The notes below the pieces were generated by a model, which saw nothing but the letters and a program-made list of their open reading frames with translations, was not told where the DNA came from and did not search any database. From the NCBI GenBank assembly GCA_937919625.1, contig CALFRK010000091.1:1-49950 (forward strand): 49,950 nucleotides of DNA. Direction: 5' to 3'. This DNA comes from an uncultured Ilumatobacter sp. GTDB lineage: Bacteria > Actinomycetota > Acidimicrobiia > Acidimicrobiales > Ilumatobacteraceae. How positions within the stretch are numbered: the first letter of the stretch is position 1; every line of letters begins with the position of its first letter. Both the position numbers and the translations under genes were made by a program. Positions 43,366 to 49,950 of this stretch are shown here, piece by piece.

Positions 43366-44195
43366 GCCCCCCGCAGCGAGAATTCGATACTCGTACAGAT
43401 CGGCACCTGCTCGGCGGCCTGCGGATCGCCTGGCTGCACTTGCGGATCGGTGTGATGAACGAGCTGCAATACCGGGCCAATTTCGTGATCCAGCTGATCC
43501 AGTCGCTGGTGGCGATCAGCACCGGACTGGTGGTGCTGGCGTTGATCTTCGACCGCACCGATCAACTCGGCGGATGGACCCGTCCGGAGCTGCTGGTCGT
43601 GATGGGGGTCTTCACGTTGGTCGGTGGCCTGATCGGATTTGTAGTCGAACCGAACATGGGCCGAGTGATGGGCGATATCGAACGCGGCACGTTCGACTAC
43701 GTGCTCACCAAGCCGGTCGATTCCCAGCTGCTCTCAAGCCTGCGCGAGTTCCGGATCTGGAGGCTTACCGATGCCGTCGTCGGGCTGGCGGTGATGATCT
43801 GGGGCCTCGCCGAGTTGAAAGCCGATTTCGACGCCGGCGAGGTTGCCGGGTTCGTGATCACGCTGGCGGCTGGAATGTTATTGATCTACTGCCTGTGGCT
43901 AGTGCTCACGGCGGGGGCGTTCTGGGTGGTGCGGATGGACATGGTGCAAGAGCTGTTCACCGGTCTCTACCGCGCCGGTCAGTACCCCGTCACCGTGTAC
44001 CCGGTCTGGCTGCGGCTGATGTTGACATATCTGGTGCCGCTCGGGTTCGCGATCACTGTGCCGTCCGAATCGTTGACCGGTCGGCTCACGCTGACCCGGT
44101 TGGTGATCACGGTTGCCTTCATGGTGGTCGCCTTCACAGCCACGCGATGGTTCTGGAGGCTCGGCACCCGGCGCTACTCGGGCGCTTCAGCCTGA
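43362..44195 (+). CDS. ABC-2 family permease (PF06182 type), second
   Basis: A 277-residue membrane protein paired with the previous gene. It shows YRANFVIQLIQSLVAISTGLVVLALIF, the family motif DIERGTFDYVLTKPVDSQLL matching the GELSGHLARPL loop of its partner, VAGFVITLAAGMLLIYCLWLVL, and YPVTVYPVWLRLMLTYLVPL. ATG at 43362 overlaps the preceding stop by four bases (ATGA). It ends shortly before a convergent SDR. Confidence 0.87.
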   Translation: MSPPQREFDTRTDRHLLGGLRIAWLHLRIGVMNELQYRANFVIQLIQSLVAISTGLVVLALIFDRTDQLGGWTRPELLVVMGVFTLVGGLIGFVVEPNMGRVMGDIERGTFDYVLTKPVDSQLLSSLREFRIWRLTDAVVGLAVMIWGLAELKADFDAGEVAGFVITLAAGMLLIYCLWLVLTAGAFWVVRMDMVQELFTGLYRAGQYPVTVYPVWLRLMLTYLVPLGFAITVPSESLTGRLTLTRLVITVAFMVVAFTATRWFWRLGTRRYSGASA

Positions 44196-44212
44196 ATCCC
44201 ACAACACCCGGT

Positions 44213-44980
44213 TCAGCCGGCCATCGTGAGGCCGCCGGAGACGCTGATCGTCTGACCGGTGATAAACGCCGCGTCGTCGCTGGAAAGAAAACAGATCACG
44301 CCTGGCAGATCGTCGGGTCGGCCAATCCGACCGAGCGGCACCGAACGCTCGAAAGCCGCCTTCAGCTTCTCGGGGTTGGCGGCCCCTTCGAGAACGCTGG
44401 CGAACAGACTGGTGTCGGTCGGCCCGGGGCACACGACGTTGAGCGTGATGCCGTGCTTGGAGTGCTCTCGGGCGAGCGTCTTGGTGAGTCCGGTGATGCC
44501 CGCCTTGCAGGCGGCGTATACCGCCTCACCCGACGACCCGACGCGAGCTGCATCAGAGGCGACGTTGACCACGCGGCCGTATCCGCGCTCGACCATGCCG
44601 GGTAGCACGGCGTAGTGCATGTTGAGCACGCCGACCAGATTGATGTCGATCAGCTTGCGCCATTCGTCCGGCACGGTCTGCAGGAACGGTTTGAAGATGT
44701 CCCAGCCGGCATTGTTGACCAACACGTCGATCGGTCCGAACTCGGCCTCGACGTTGGCGATCGAGGCCAGGACTACATCGAGATCGGTGATGTCGCATCG
44801 CACGGCGATCGCTTGTCCACCGCCGGCGACTATCGATGCAGCCGTCGCCTCGGCGGTCGCCGCGTCGCGGTCGAGTACGCCGACGACGGCACCCTCCTCG
44901 GCGAAACGTTGGGCGGTGGCGCCTCCGATCCCGCCACCTGCCCCGGTGACGATCACAACACGGTCGGTGAGTCCTCGCAT
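44213..44980 (-). CDS. SDR family oxidoreductase
   Basis: A 255-residue classical SDR: TGAGGGIG, VLDRDAATAEATA suggesting NAD preference by the Asp after beta-2, VNNAGWDIFKPF, VVNVASDAARVG with the catalytic Ser, and YAACKAG with Tyr and Lys. WDIFKPFLQT and CPGPTDTSLF resemble 2-hydroxycyclohexanecarboxyl-CoA dehydrogenase (BadH) and 3-oxoacyl reductases. ATG at 44980 has TACTGT seven bases upstream and no ribosome binding site, so it is probably leaderless. It converges on the exporter operon and diverges from the MFS gene. Confidence 0.87.
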   Translation of the reverse strand: MRGLTDRVVIVTGAGGGIGGATAQRFAEEGAVVGVLDRDAATAEATAASIVAGGGQAIAVRCDITDLDVVLASIANVEAEFGPIDVLVNNAGWDIFKPFLQTVPDEWRKLIDINLVGVLNMHYAVLPGMVERGYGRVVNVASDAARVGSSGEAVYAACKAGITGLTKTLAREHSKHGITLNVVCPGPTDTSLFASVLEGAANPEKLKAAFERSVPLGRIGRPDDLPGVICFLSSDDAAFITGQTISVSGGLTMAG

Positions 44981-45043
44981 GTCGGCGACAGTAGGCAATC
45001 CCAACCCGCCCCGACGAGCGGGGGCGGGTAGCGTTCGACGGCC

Positions 45044-46273
45044 GTGAGCCGGATCGTCGACGCCGTTGCGCCCCCCAGGATGGGGTCGAGCTTCAGGTGG
45101 CTGCTGGCGTCGTGGTGGGTAACCAACATCGGCGACGGCATCGCTCTGGCGGCAGGCCCGTTGTTGGTCGCCTCGCAGACACGAGATCCGTTGCTCGTGG
45201 CGCTGGCGACGTTGCTTCAGCGGCTGCCCTGGGTGTTGTTCGGGCTGTACGCGGGCGTGATCGCCGACCGCCTTGACCGGCGGATGATCATCATCGTCGT
45301 CAACATCCTCCGGGCGGCGGCGTTGGCCGCCCTCACCGTGACGATCGTGACCGACGCGGTCAATGTCGGCGTCGTGCTGGCCACGATGTTCGTGCTCGGC
45401 ACTGCGGAGACTTTTGTCGATACCACCGGCAGCACCCTGTTGCCGATGTTGGTCGACAAGGCAGATCTCGGAATCTGCAACGCCCGTCTGATGTTCGGCG
45501 ACATCACACTCAACCGGTTGGCGGGACCACCGTTGGGCGCCGTGTTGTTCGCGGCGGGTATGGCGTGGCCGTTCGTGACGCAGGCGGTGTCGGTCGCCTT
45601 GGGCGCCGTTTTGATCCGGCGGATCGCAACGACGATGCCGGCCCGCCCAGAGCTGCGGCCCCGCGTCCGCACGGAGATCGCGGCAGGTGTTCGCTGGCTG
45701 TGGAATCACCCGCCGGTCAGAACGTTGACGATGACCGTCGTGCTGTTCAACATCACGTTCGGGGCGGCGATCTCGATCCTCGTGCTGTACGCACTCGAGC
45801 GGCTCGGGTTGGGCCCGCTCGGGTTCGGCTTGCTGACGATGTCGGCGGGGGTCGGCGGGATCGTCGGAACCATGGCCTACGGCTGGCTCGAGAAGAATCT
45901 GGGGCTCGCCAACATCATGCGGATCGGGTTGATCATCGAGACGATCACCCATCTCACGCTGGCGGTCACGACTTCGGCGTCGGTGGCGATCGGAGTCTTG
46001 TTCGTGTTCGGCATGCACGAAGCAGCGTGGGGTACCACGGCGTCGACAATCCGCCAGCGGGCCGTGCCGGCCGAGTTTCAGGGCCGGGTGGCCAGCGTGT
46101 ACCTGGTGGGCGTATTCGGGAGCCTGGTGGTCGGTGCTGCGCTGGGCGGACTGATCGCCGGCCTGTGGGGTGTCACAGCTCCGTTCTGGTTCGCCTTTGT
46201 CGGCTCGGCACTGATCCTCGCTGGCATCTGGCGCCAGCTCGAACAGATCGCCCACATCGAGCCCGACGAATAG
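45044..46273 (+). CDS. MFS transporter (MFS_3/EntS-like)
   Basis: A 409-residue major facilitator of the MFS_3 group. It shows 12 predicted membrane spans; RWLLASWWVTNIGDGIALAAGPLL, the loop-2 GVIADRLDRRMIII and VDTTGSTLLPMLVDKADL are characteristic of enterobactin exporter-like and macrolide exporter-like MFS proteins. The cytoplasmic central loop is MPARPELRPRVRTEI. GTG at 45044 has no Shine-Dalgarno; TAGCGT nine bases upstream may mean leaderless. Substrate unknown. Confidence 0.87.
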   Translation: MSRIVDAVAPPRMGSSFRWLLASWWVTNIGDGIALAAGPLLVASQTRDPLLVALATLLQRLPWVLFGLYAGVIADRLDRRMIIIVVNILRAAALAALTVTIVTDAVNVGVVLATMFVLGTAETFVDTTGSTLLPMLVDKADLGICNARLMFGDITLNRLAGPPLGAVLFAAGMAWPFVTQAVSVALGAVLIRRIATTMPARPELRPRVRTEIAAGVRWLWNHPPVRTLTMTVVLFNITFGAAISILVLYALERLGLGPLGFGLLTMSAGVGGIVGTMAYGWLEKNLGLANIMRIGLIIETITHLTLAVTTSASVAIGVLFVFGMHEAAWGTTASTIRQRAVPAEFQGRVASVYLVGVFGSLVVGAALGGLIAGLWGVTAPFWFAFVGSALILAGIWRQLEQIAHIEPDE

Positions 46274-46288
46274 CGTTGGGCGGGACGC

Positions 46289-47293
46289 TCAGGCCTGGTC
46301 GGTGGCGTTGATCGCCCAGGCCAGTCGCTCGGCGCTGTCCTCGATCAGCAGTTGCAGGCGCCAACCGCCCTCGGGTTCGTGGGCGTCCCAGCGATACCAG
46401 CGCAGATTGGCGAGCAGTTCGTCGATCTCGTCGTTGGTGGGCGGCCACTCATCGTGCAGGTCGCCCAGTGCGCCAAGCAGCCACCACATCGAGAACCGAC
46501 CGATTGCCATGCCGCGCCGCCGGCCCTGTGCAGCACCACTTGCGCCGGCCCAAGCGAGGTGTGCCAGTGCCTCTGATGCAGGGATCTCGACCAGGCGTGC
46601 CGACCGAACGCCGAGCGCACCGAGCGCGTCGAGCCCGGTTCCCTCGACACAAGCGATCTCGGCGCGGCCCGTGGAGGCGGCGGTCCAGGCCTCGACCAGT
46701 TGGCGGACGGCAAGCTCGGTGGCGTCGTCGTCGACAAGCGTGCCGTGCTGGGTCGCCGTTACCGATTCGAGCACCCCCGATGTCGTCGGGTCGGGGTGCT
46801 CGGCCCCTTCCTCGGTATAGGTCGACAGTGGATAGTTGGGCTCCCACGGCTGAATCGCGGCAGGGATGTCGAGCACCGGCGGGAGATCTTCCAGCGTCGC
46901 CGCGTCGATCTGCTCGCCGCGGATCGAGCGCTCGTGGGCGACGAACAGGCTGATCGGTACCGAGGCGAGGTGGGGAGCCAGTTGGCGCCACGTGTGGCGT
47001 ACTGCGGCGACTTCCGACAATGGGCCGAGCGTGAATCGACCGGCCTCCCCGTCGAGCACGGTGGCGGCCCACTCGGGTGGCGCCAGCAGCGCCAGCCGGT
47101 ACTCGGCCAGCGTCGCCGCCGGCCACAGCTGACGCCCGGTCTCCCGCGTGGCGGCCAGGCATCGATCGCGCAAGCGCAGGAGACCAGACCAGTCGCTGTC
47201 CGAACAGCGATCGTCGATCAGTCGTACCAACCCGTCGAGCTCGACCGAGTGGATCAGCGCGGCGAGGCGCTCGTCGCGCTCCGGTTCAGCCAC
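46289..47293 (-). CDS. Conserved actinobacterial protein of unknown function
   Basis: A 334-residue soluble protein with no catalytic motif I recognise. The most conserved-looking part is the C terminus: EALAHLAWAGASGAAQGRRRGMAIGRFSMWWLLGAL, then LRWYRWDAHEPEGGW and AERLAWAINATDQA. From memory this matches an actinobacterial domain of unknown function (possibly DUF6183), which I cannot verify. GTG at 47293 lies three bases after the SCO1664-family stop, so it ends an operon with the phosphatase, DUF3090 and SCO1664 genes; a shared role is likely. The N-terminal half is helical and acidic. Confidence 0.7.
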   Translation of the reverse strand: MAEPERDERLAALIHSVELDGLVRLIDDRCSDSDWSGLLRLRDRCLAATRETGRQLWPAATLAEYRLALLAPPEWAATVLDGEAGRFTLGPLSEVAAVRHTWRQLAPHLASVPISLFVAHERSIRGEQIDAATLEDLPPVLDIPAAIQPWEPNYPLSTYTEEGAEHPDPTTSGVLESVTATQHGTLVDDDATELAVRQLVEAWTAASTGRAEIACVEGTGLDALGALGVRSARLVEIPASEALAHLAWAGASGAAQGRRRGMAIGRFSMWWLLGALGDLHDEWPPTNDEIDELLANLRWYRWDAHEPEGGWRLQLLIEDSAERLAWAINATDQA

Positions 47294-47296
47294 GAC

Positions 47297-48028
47297 TCAG
47301 ACCAGTGGCCAGGGGTAGCTGTGGCGGTGCTCATCGTTGGGGAGCACCCGTTCGGTTACGAGTTTGGTGGCGCGGTGCTGCATTGCGACGATCTCTTCGG
47401 CGTCGAGCAGCGACGCGATGTCGACAGGTATCTGTTCGACAAGCGGGGCGACGCGGTCGAGTAGGTGATCGGCGATGTCCTCACCGCCGAACTCCCAGAT
47501 CACGGTGCGCAGCTTGTAGGGCGAGCTGAAGCACAACCCGTTGTCGATCGCCCACACTCTCTCGTGGGCGAGCAGGCAATGACCCGACTTTCGGTCGGTG
47601 TTGTTGGCCAGAATGTCGAGCACGGCGATGTGGCGGCACTGATCGTGGAGATTCTGGTACTGCTCGAAGATCGTGAAGTAATGCTGGCGGTGGTCGGCGT
47701 CGACGAACCACTGGTACGAACCTTCGCCGAGCGGTCCGTCTCGAATCACGGTTGGAGGCACGACGCCGACGCCGAGGTGTTCGCTGAGCAGATAGGCGGC
47801 CCGCTCGCGTTTGTGCAGGCCCGGCTCGAAGTCCCACAGCGGACGTTCGCCGCGAACTGGTTTGTAGATGGCTCGCTGCTGGACCTCGTCGATTCGCATC
47901 GTGACCAGGAAGGTGGCGTTCGAACTCCACGGCATCCGGCCCTCGACCTCTGGCTCGGCATTCATCAAGAAGGCGACCGGATCGGGGATCGCTTCGGACG
48001 CCAGCACGGTCAGTTCATGCGCGGGCAT
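47297..48028 (-). CDS. SCO1664 family protein (PI3/4-kinase-like fold)
   Basis: A 243-residue actinobacterial conserved protein. MPWSSNATFLVTM and AIYKPVRGERPLWDFEPGL form a lysine-bearing lobe; HIAVLDILANNTDRKSGHCLL and VWAIDNGLCF resemble the catalytic and metal loops of PI3/4-kinase-like or HipA-like kinases. The ATG at 48028 overlaps the end of DUF3090 by 19 bases, so the two are coupled. The family is always next to DUF3090 and the MSMEG_4193 phosphatase; the physiological substrate is unknown. Confidence 0.85.
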   Translation of the reverse strand: MPAHELTVLASEAIPDPVAFLMNAEPEVEGRMPWSSNATFLVTMRIDEVQQRAIYKPVRGERPLWDFEPGLHKRERAAYLLSEHLGVGVVPPTVIRDGPLGEGSYQWFVDADHRQHYFTIFEQYQNLHDQCRHIAVLDILANNTDRKSGHCLLAHERVWAIDNGLCFSSPYKLRTVIWEFGGEDIADHLLDRVAPLVEQIPVDIASLLDAEEIVAMQHRATKLVTERVLPNDEHRHSYPWPLV

Positions 48029-48513
48029 GCATGACCGTCGGGGTCGATCGGGTGGCTGCACCACTGACAGTCCGGTCGGCCGGCGGCGACGACCTTGACC
48101 GCGTGCTCGCAGAACGACGCCGCCTGGGCGCGGGTCACGTACAGACGGATGTGCCCGTCGCGGCCTTCGAGCTCTTCGCCATCCTCGTCGTAGGCGCCCG
48201 CCTCTTCGAGTTGCACGATCAAGCGGTCGGCGTTGCGGTCGTAGCCGAGTCCGATCGGGCCGAGCACGAAGACCTCATCGACAGGCTGGGCCAACTCGAG
48301 CGCGCCCGCCATCGGCTTGTCATCGGGCGGCGGTAGATCGTTGAGTACCCGTTCGAGGTATCGTGCGATCGCCGTGACCTGCTGCTTCTCGCACTTGACG
48401 GCGACCCGTTGGCGACCATGCCTGGCTTGTAGGAAGAAGATCCGTTCACCCGGCCGACCGACCGCCCCGGTGGTGAAGGCATCGAGCTCTTCGAACTCGT
48501 AGAAGACGCTCAT
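48010..48513 (-). CDS. DUF3090 family protein
   Basis: A 167-residue protein: GERIFFLQARHGRQRVAVKCEKQQV, VLGPIGLGYDRNADRLIVQLEE, and the C-terminal zinc-ribbon-like CQWCSHPIDPDGHACP, with three Cys and one His able to bind metal. This matches DUF3090. ATG at 48513 has no strong ribosome binding site. It follows the phosphatase by 31 bases and overlaps SCO1664 by 19 bases on the minus strand. Function unknown. Confidence 0.88.
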   Translation of the reverse strand: MSVFYEFEELDAFTTGAVGRPGERIFFLQARHGRQRVAVKCEKQQVTAIARYLERVLNDLPPPDDKPMAGALELAQPVDEVFVLGPIGLGYDRNADRLIVQLEEAGAYDEDGEELEGRDGHIRLYVTRAQAASFCEHAVKVVAAGRPDCQWCSHPIDPDGHACPRMN

Positions 48514-48544
48514 CTTGTTGCCGCCGTTGCGGTGACCGACGGGC

Positions 48545-49201
48545 TCATGACGGTGTCAGCTCGGACAGCGAGCCGCCCGTCGAGTTGACGGTCAAGGCGA
48601 TCGGTCCGTCGGTCGACCAGGTGATGGCGCTGATCGAGCATGTGGAAATTACGATCCGTTGGAACAGGTCGATGTGGGTGCCGAGGGCATGTGCCATGGC
48701 GGCCTTGATCGGGTCGGCGTGGCTGACACACACGATCACGCCACCGGGATGCCGCGCCCTCAGCCGATCGAGCGCAGTCACGATCCGCACCTGCATCTCG
48801 GTGAAGCTCTCGCCGTTTGGAAAGCGAAAGCTGGAGGGTGCCTTCTGGACCGTGCGCCATTCGGGGAGCTTCATCAGCTGCTTGAGCTCGGCCCCCGTCC
48901 AGTCGCCGAAGTCGCACTCGAGCAGACCCCTGTCAACCTTGGGGCGGATGCCGATCGCCTTACCGATCGGGGCGGCGGTTTGGCGGGCGCGCTCGAGCGG
49001 TGAGCAGTAGATGGCGTCGACTCGTTTCAGCTCGGCGATCCGGTCGCCGGCCCTTTCGGCCTGTTGCACGCCGAGTTCGGCGAGGTGCAGACCTGGGGCA
49101 CGTCCGGGAAGCAAACGACCCGTAGTGGGAGTCTGTCCGTGGCGCACGAGCAGCACGGTGGTCGGCCTCGTGGCCGGAGGTGGGGTCTTCTTCGTCGCCA
49201 T
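48545..49201 (-). CDS. Histidine phosphatase, MSMEG_4193 family
   Basis: A 218-residue histidine-phosphatase-superfamily protein. The catalytic LVRHGQT is at about residue 18, CSPLERARQTA and LLECDFGDWTG follow, and the second His is in VCVSHADPIKAAMAH. The actinobacterial MSMEG_4193 branch is always associated with DUF3090 and SCO1664, as here. ATG at 49201 lies back-to-back with the divergent UDG gene; TATGTT ten bases upstream could give a nearly leaderless mRNA. The longer ORF to 49612 is antisense to the glycosylase. Confidence 0.88.
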   Translation of the reverse strand: MATKKTPPPATRPTTVLLVRHGQTPTTGRLLPGRAPGLHLAELGVQQAERAGDRIAELKRVDAIYCSPLERARQTAAPIGKAIGIRPKVDRGLLECDFGDWTGAELKQLMKLPEWRTVQKAPSSFRFPNGESFTEMQVRIVTALDRLRARHPGGVIVCVSHADPIKAAMAHALGTHIDLFQRIVISTCSISAITWSTDGPIALTVNSTGGSLSELTPS

Positions 49202-49232
49202 GTGGCTGTTCAACATACTGTCGAAGATCGTG
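49199..49232. promoter_or_regulatory. Overlapping divergent -10 boxes
   Basis: The sequence AACATACTGT (49212-49221) contains TATGTT on the minus strand (49217-49212) for the phosphatase and TACTGT on the plus strand (49216-49221) for the glycosylase. The two hexamers overlap by two base pairs. Both genes start within 8-10 bases and lack Shine-Dalgarno sequences. Confidence 0.5.
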
Positions 49233-49904
49233 ACCCGCGATGCCGAGCTACCGATCACCCTCGAAGCGGACGTGATCGAGTGTAGGGCATGCCCGCGCCT
49301 CGTCGATTGGAGGGAACAGGTCGCGGTCGAGAAACGGGCCTCGTATCGCAGCGAGACGTACTGGGGTCGCCCGGTCCCGGGCTTTGGTGACCCGAATGCG
49401 CGGATCGTGGTGCTCGGGCTGGCACCCGCAGCCCACGGCGCCAACCGCACAGGGAGGGTGTTCACCGGTGATCGCAGCGGTGACTGGCTGTTTCGGGCGA
49501 TGCACCGGGCCGGACTCGCCAGCCAGCTCGAGTCGGTGTCGACCGCCGACGGGTTGCGGTTGACCGACGCATGGGTCACCGCCGCTGTCAAGTGCGCGCC
49601 GCCCGCCAACAAGCCGTTGCCATCCGAGCGCGACGCCTGTGCGCCATTTCTCCACCGCGAGTTCGAGCTGCTGAGCCGAGCACAGGTCGTCGTGTGCCTC
49701 GGTGGGTTCGGGTACGACGCAGCGTGCCGGCATTTCGGGGTTCGGCCGCGGCCGAAGTTTGGTCACGGCGTCGTGGTGCCATTGGACGGGGGGCAGACTC
49801 TTGTGTGCTCGTTTCATCCGAGCCAGCAGAACACGTTCACCGGCCGACTGACCGAACAGATGCTCGACGACGTGTTCGAGCGTGCCAACGCGCTTGTCAG
49901 CTGA
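49230..49904 (+). CDS. Family 5 uracil-DNA glycosylase (UdgB-like, Fe-S)
   Basis: A 224-residue family-5 uracil-DNA glycosylase. ECRACPRLV gives the first two Fe-S cysteines and CAPPANKPLPSERDAC the second two. GLAPAAHGANRTGRVFTGDRSG is the uracil-binding motif with Ala-Ala rather than an activating Asp, characteristic of UdgB, and SFHPSQQNTFTGRLT is the Leu-loop His motif. The start GTG at 49230 is preferred (TACTGT eight bases upstream, family-like length); ATG at 49200 would add ten residues and overlap the divergent phosphatase start. Removes uracil and deaminated bases from DNA. Confidence 0.9.
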   Translation: MTRDAELPITLEADVIECRACPRLVDWREQVAVEKRASYRSETYWGRPVPGFGDPNARIVVLGLAPAAHGANRTGRVFTGDRSGDWLFRAMHRAGLASQLESVSTADGLRLTDAWVTAAVKCAPPANKPLPSERDACAPFLHREFELLSRAQVVVCLGGFGYDAACRHFGVRPRPKFGHGVVVPLDGGQTLVCSFHPSQQNTFTGRLTEQMLDDVFERANALVS

Positions 49905-49907
49905 CGG

Positions 49908-49950
49908 TCAGCGGGCGATCAGGCGAACGATGGCGTCGGCGAACGCGTCG
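49908..49950 (-). CDS. 3' end of an unidentified minus-strand gene
   Basis: The last 14 codons of a gene read DAFADAIVRLIAR-stop, helical in appearance, with TGA at 49910-49908. The rest lies outside the window. It converges on the glycosylase with three bases between the stops. No family can be named. Confidence 0.45.
   Translation of the reverse strand, partial: DAFADAIVRLIAR

Noticed and set aside
44981-46255. N-terminal extension of the SDR frame to 680 residues
   Set aside because: Antisense to the MFS gene and of low complexity; the Rossmann motif begins just after 44980.

Overview
The window is high-GC DNA from an actinobacterium. Lineage markers are a WhiB protein, a DUF3107 protein, a PdtaS-type histidine kinase, paired ArsA-like ATPases, and the SCO1664 / DUF3090 / MSMEG_4193-phosphatase trio at the right end. 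Many genes appear to start directly at a -10 box (leaderless), which is also typical of Actinomycetota. A marine Acidimicrobiia member (Ilumatobacter-like) is my best guess, but this is inference. I see no rRNA, tRNA, CRISPR array, transposase or phage gene.

Layout. (1) 1-369: the left edge carries a piece of a GH36 alpha-galactosidase truncated at its 5' side; the same family occurs intact at 14612-16720. (2) 370-6690: a small-molecule oxidoreductase block with an aldo/keto reductase and alpha/beta-hydrolase pair, a PhyH-type dioxygenase, an SDR plus two-domain VOC pair, a second SDR and a TetR regulator. (3) 6940-14563: a tight operon of enolase-superfamily enzyme, fucose/arabinose-isomerase-like protein, PfkB kinase, class II aldolase, aldose 1-epimerase and GH42 beta-galactosidase. 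A clean 21-bp palindrome lies at its promoter. (4) 14612-17615 (minus): PhyH dioxygenase plus GH36 alpha-galactosidase. (5) 17677-28081: DeoR regulator, a four-gene sugar ABC importer with ATPase, galT and a GH2 beta-galactosidase. (6) 28153-30864 (minus): galK and an N,N-dimethylformamidase-large-subunit-like protein.

Together blocks 3-6 are a galactoside utilisation locus. The importer takes up a galactoside; GH42, GH2 and GH36 release galactose; the mutarotase, GalK and GalT feed a Leloir route (no galE is in the window). The isomerase, PfkB kinase and class II aldolase could form a second ketose-phosphate route. The two permeases have unusual extra domains, and a PhyH oxygenase and a DMFase-like hydrolase sit inside the locus. 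These features suggest that the substrate is a modified galactoside rather than plain lactose or melibiose.

From about 30.9 kb the window becomes core-genome-like. DUF3107, two ArsA-like ATPases and an RlmI-like methyltransferase form one operon. They are followed by the PdtaS-like kinase, an MscS channel, WhiB, a glycerophosphodiester phosphodiesterase, a DagK-like lipid kinase, etfBA, an ABC-2 exporter of the PF06182 type, an SDR, an MFS exporter, a protein of unknown function, SCO1664, DUF3090, a histidine phosphatase and a family-5 uracil-DNA glycosylase. The start of another minus-strand gene's 3' end is at the right edge.
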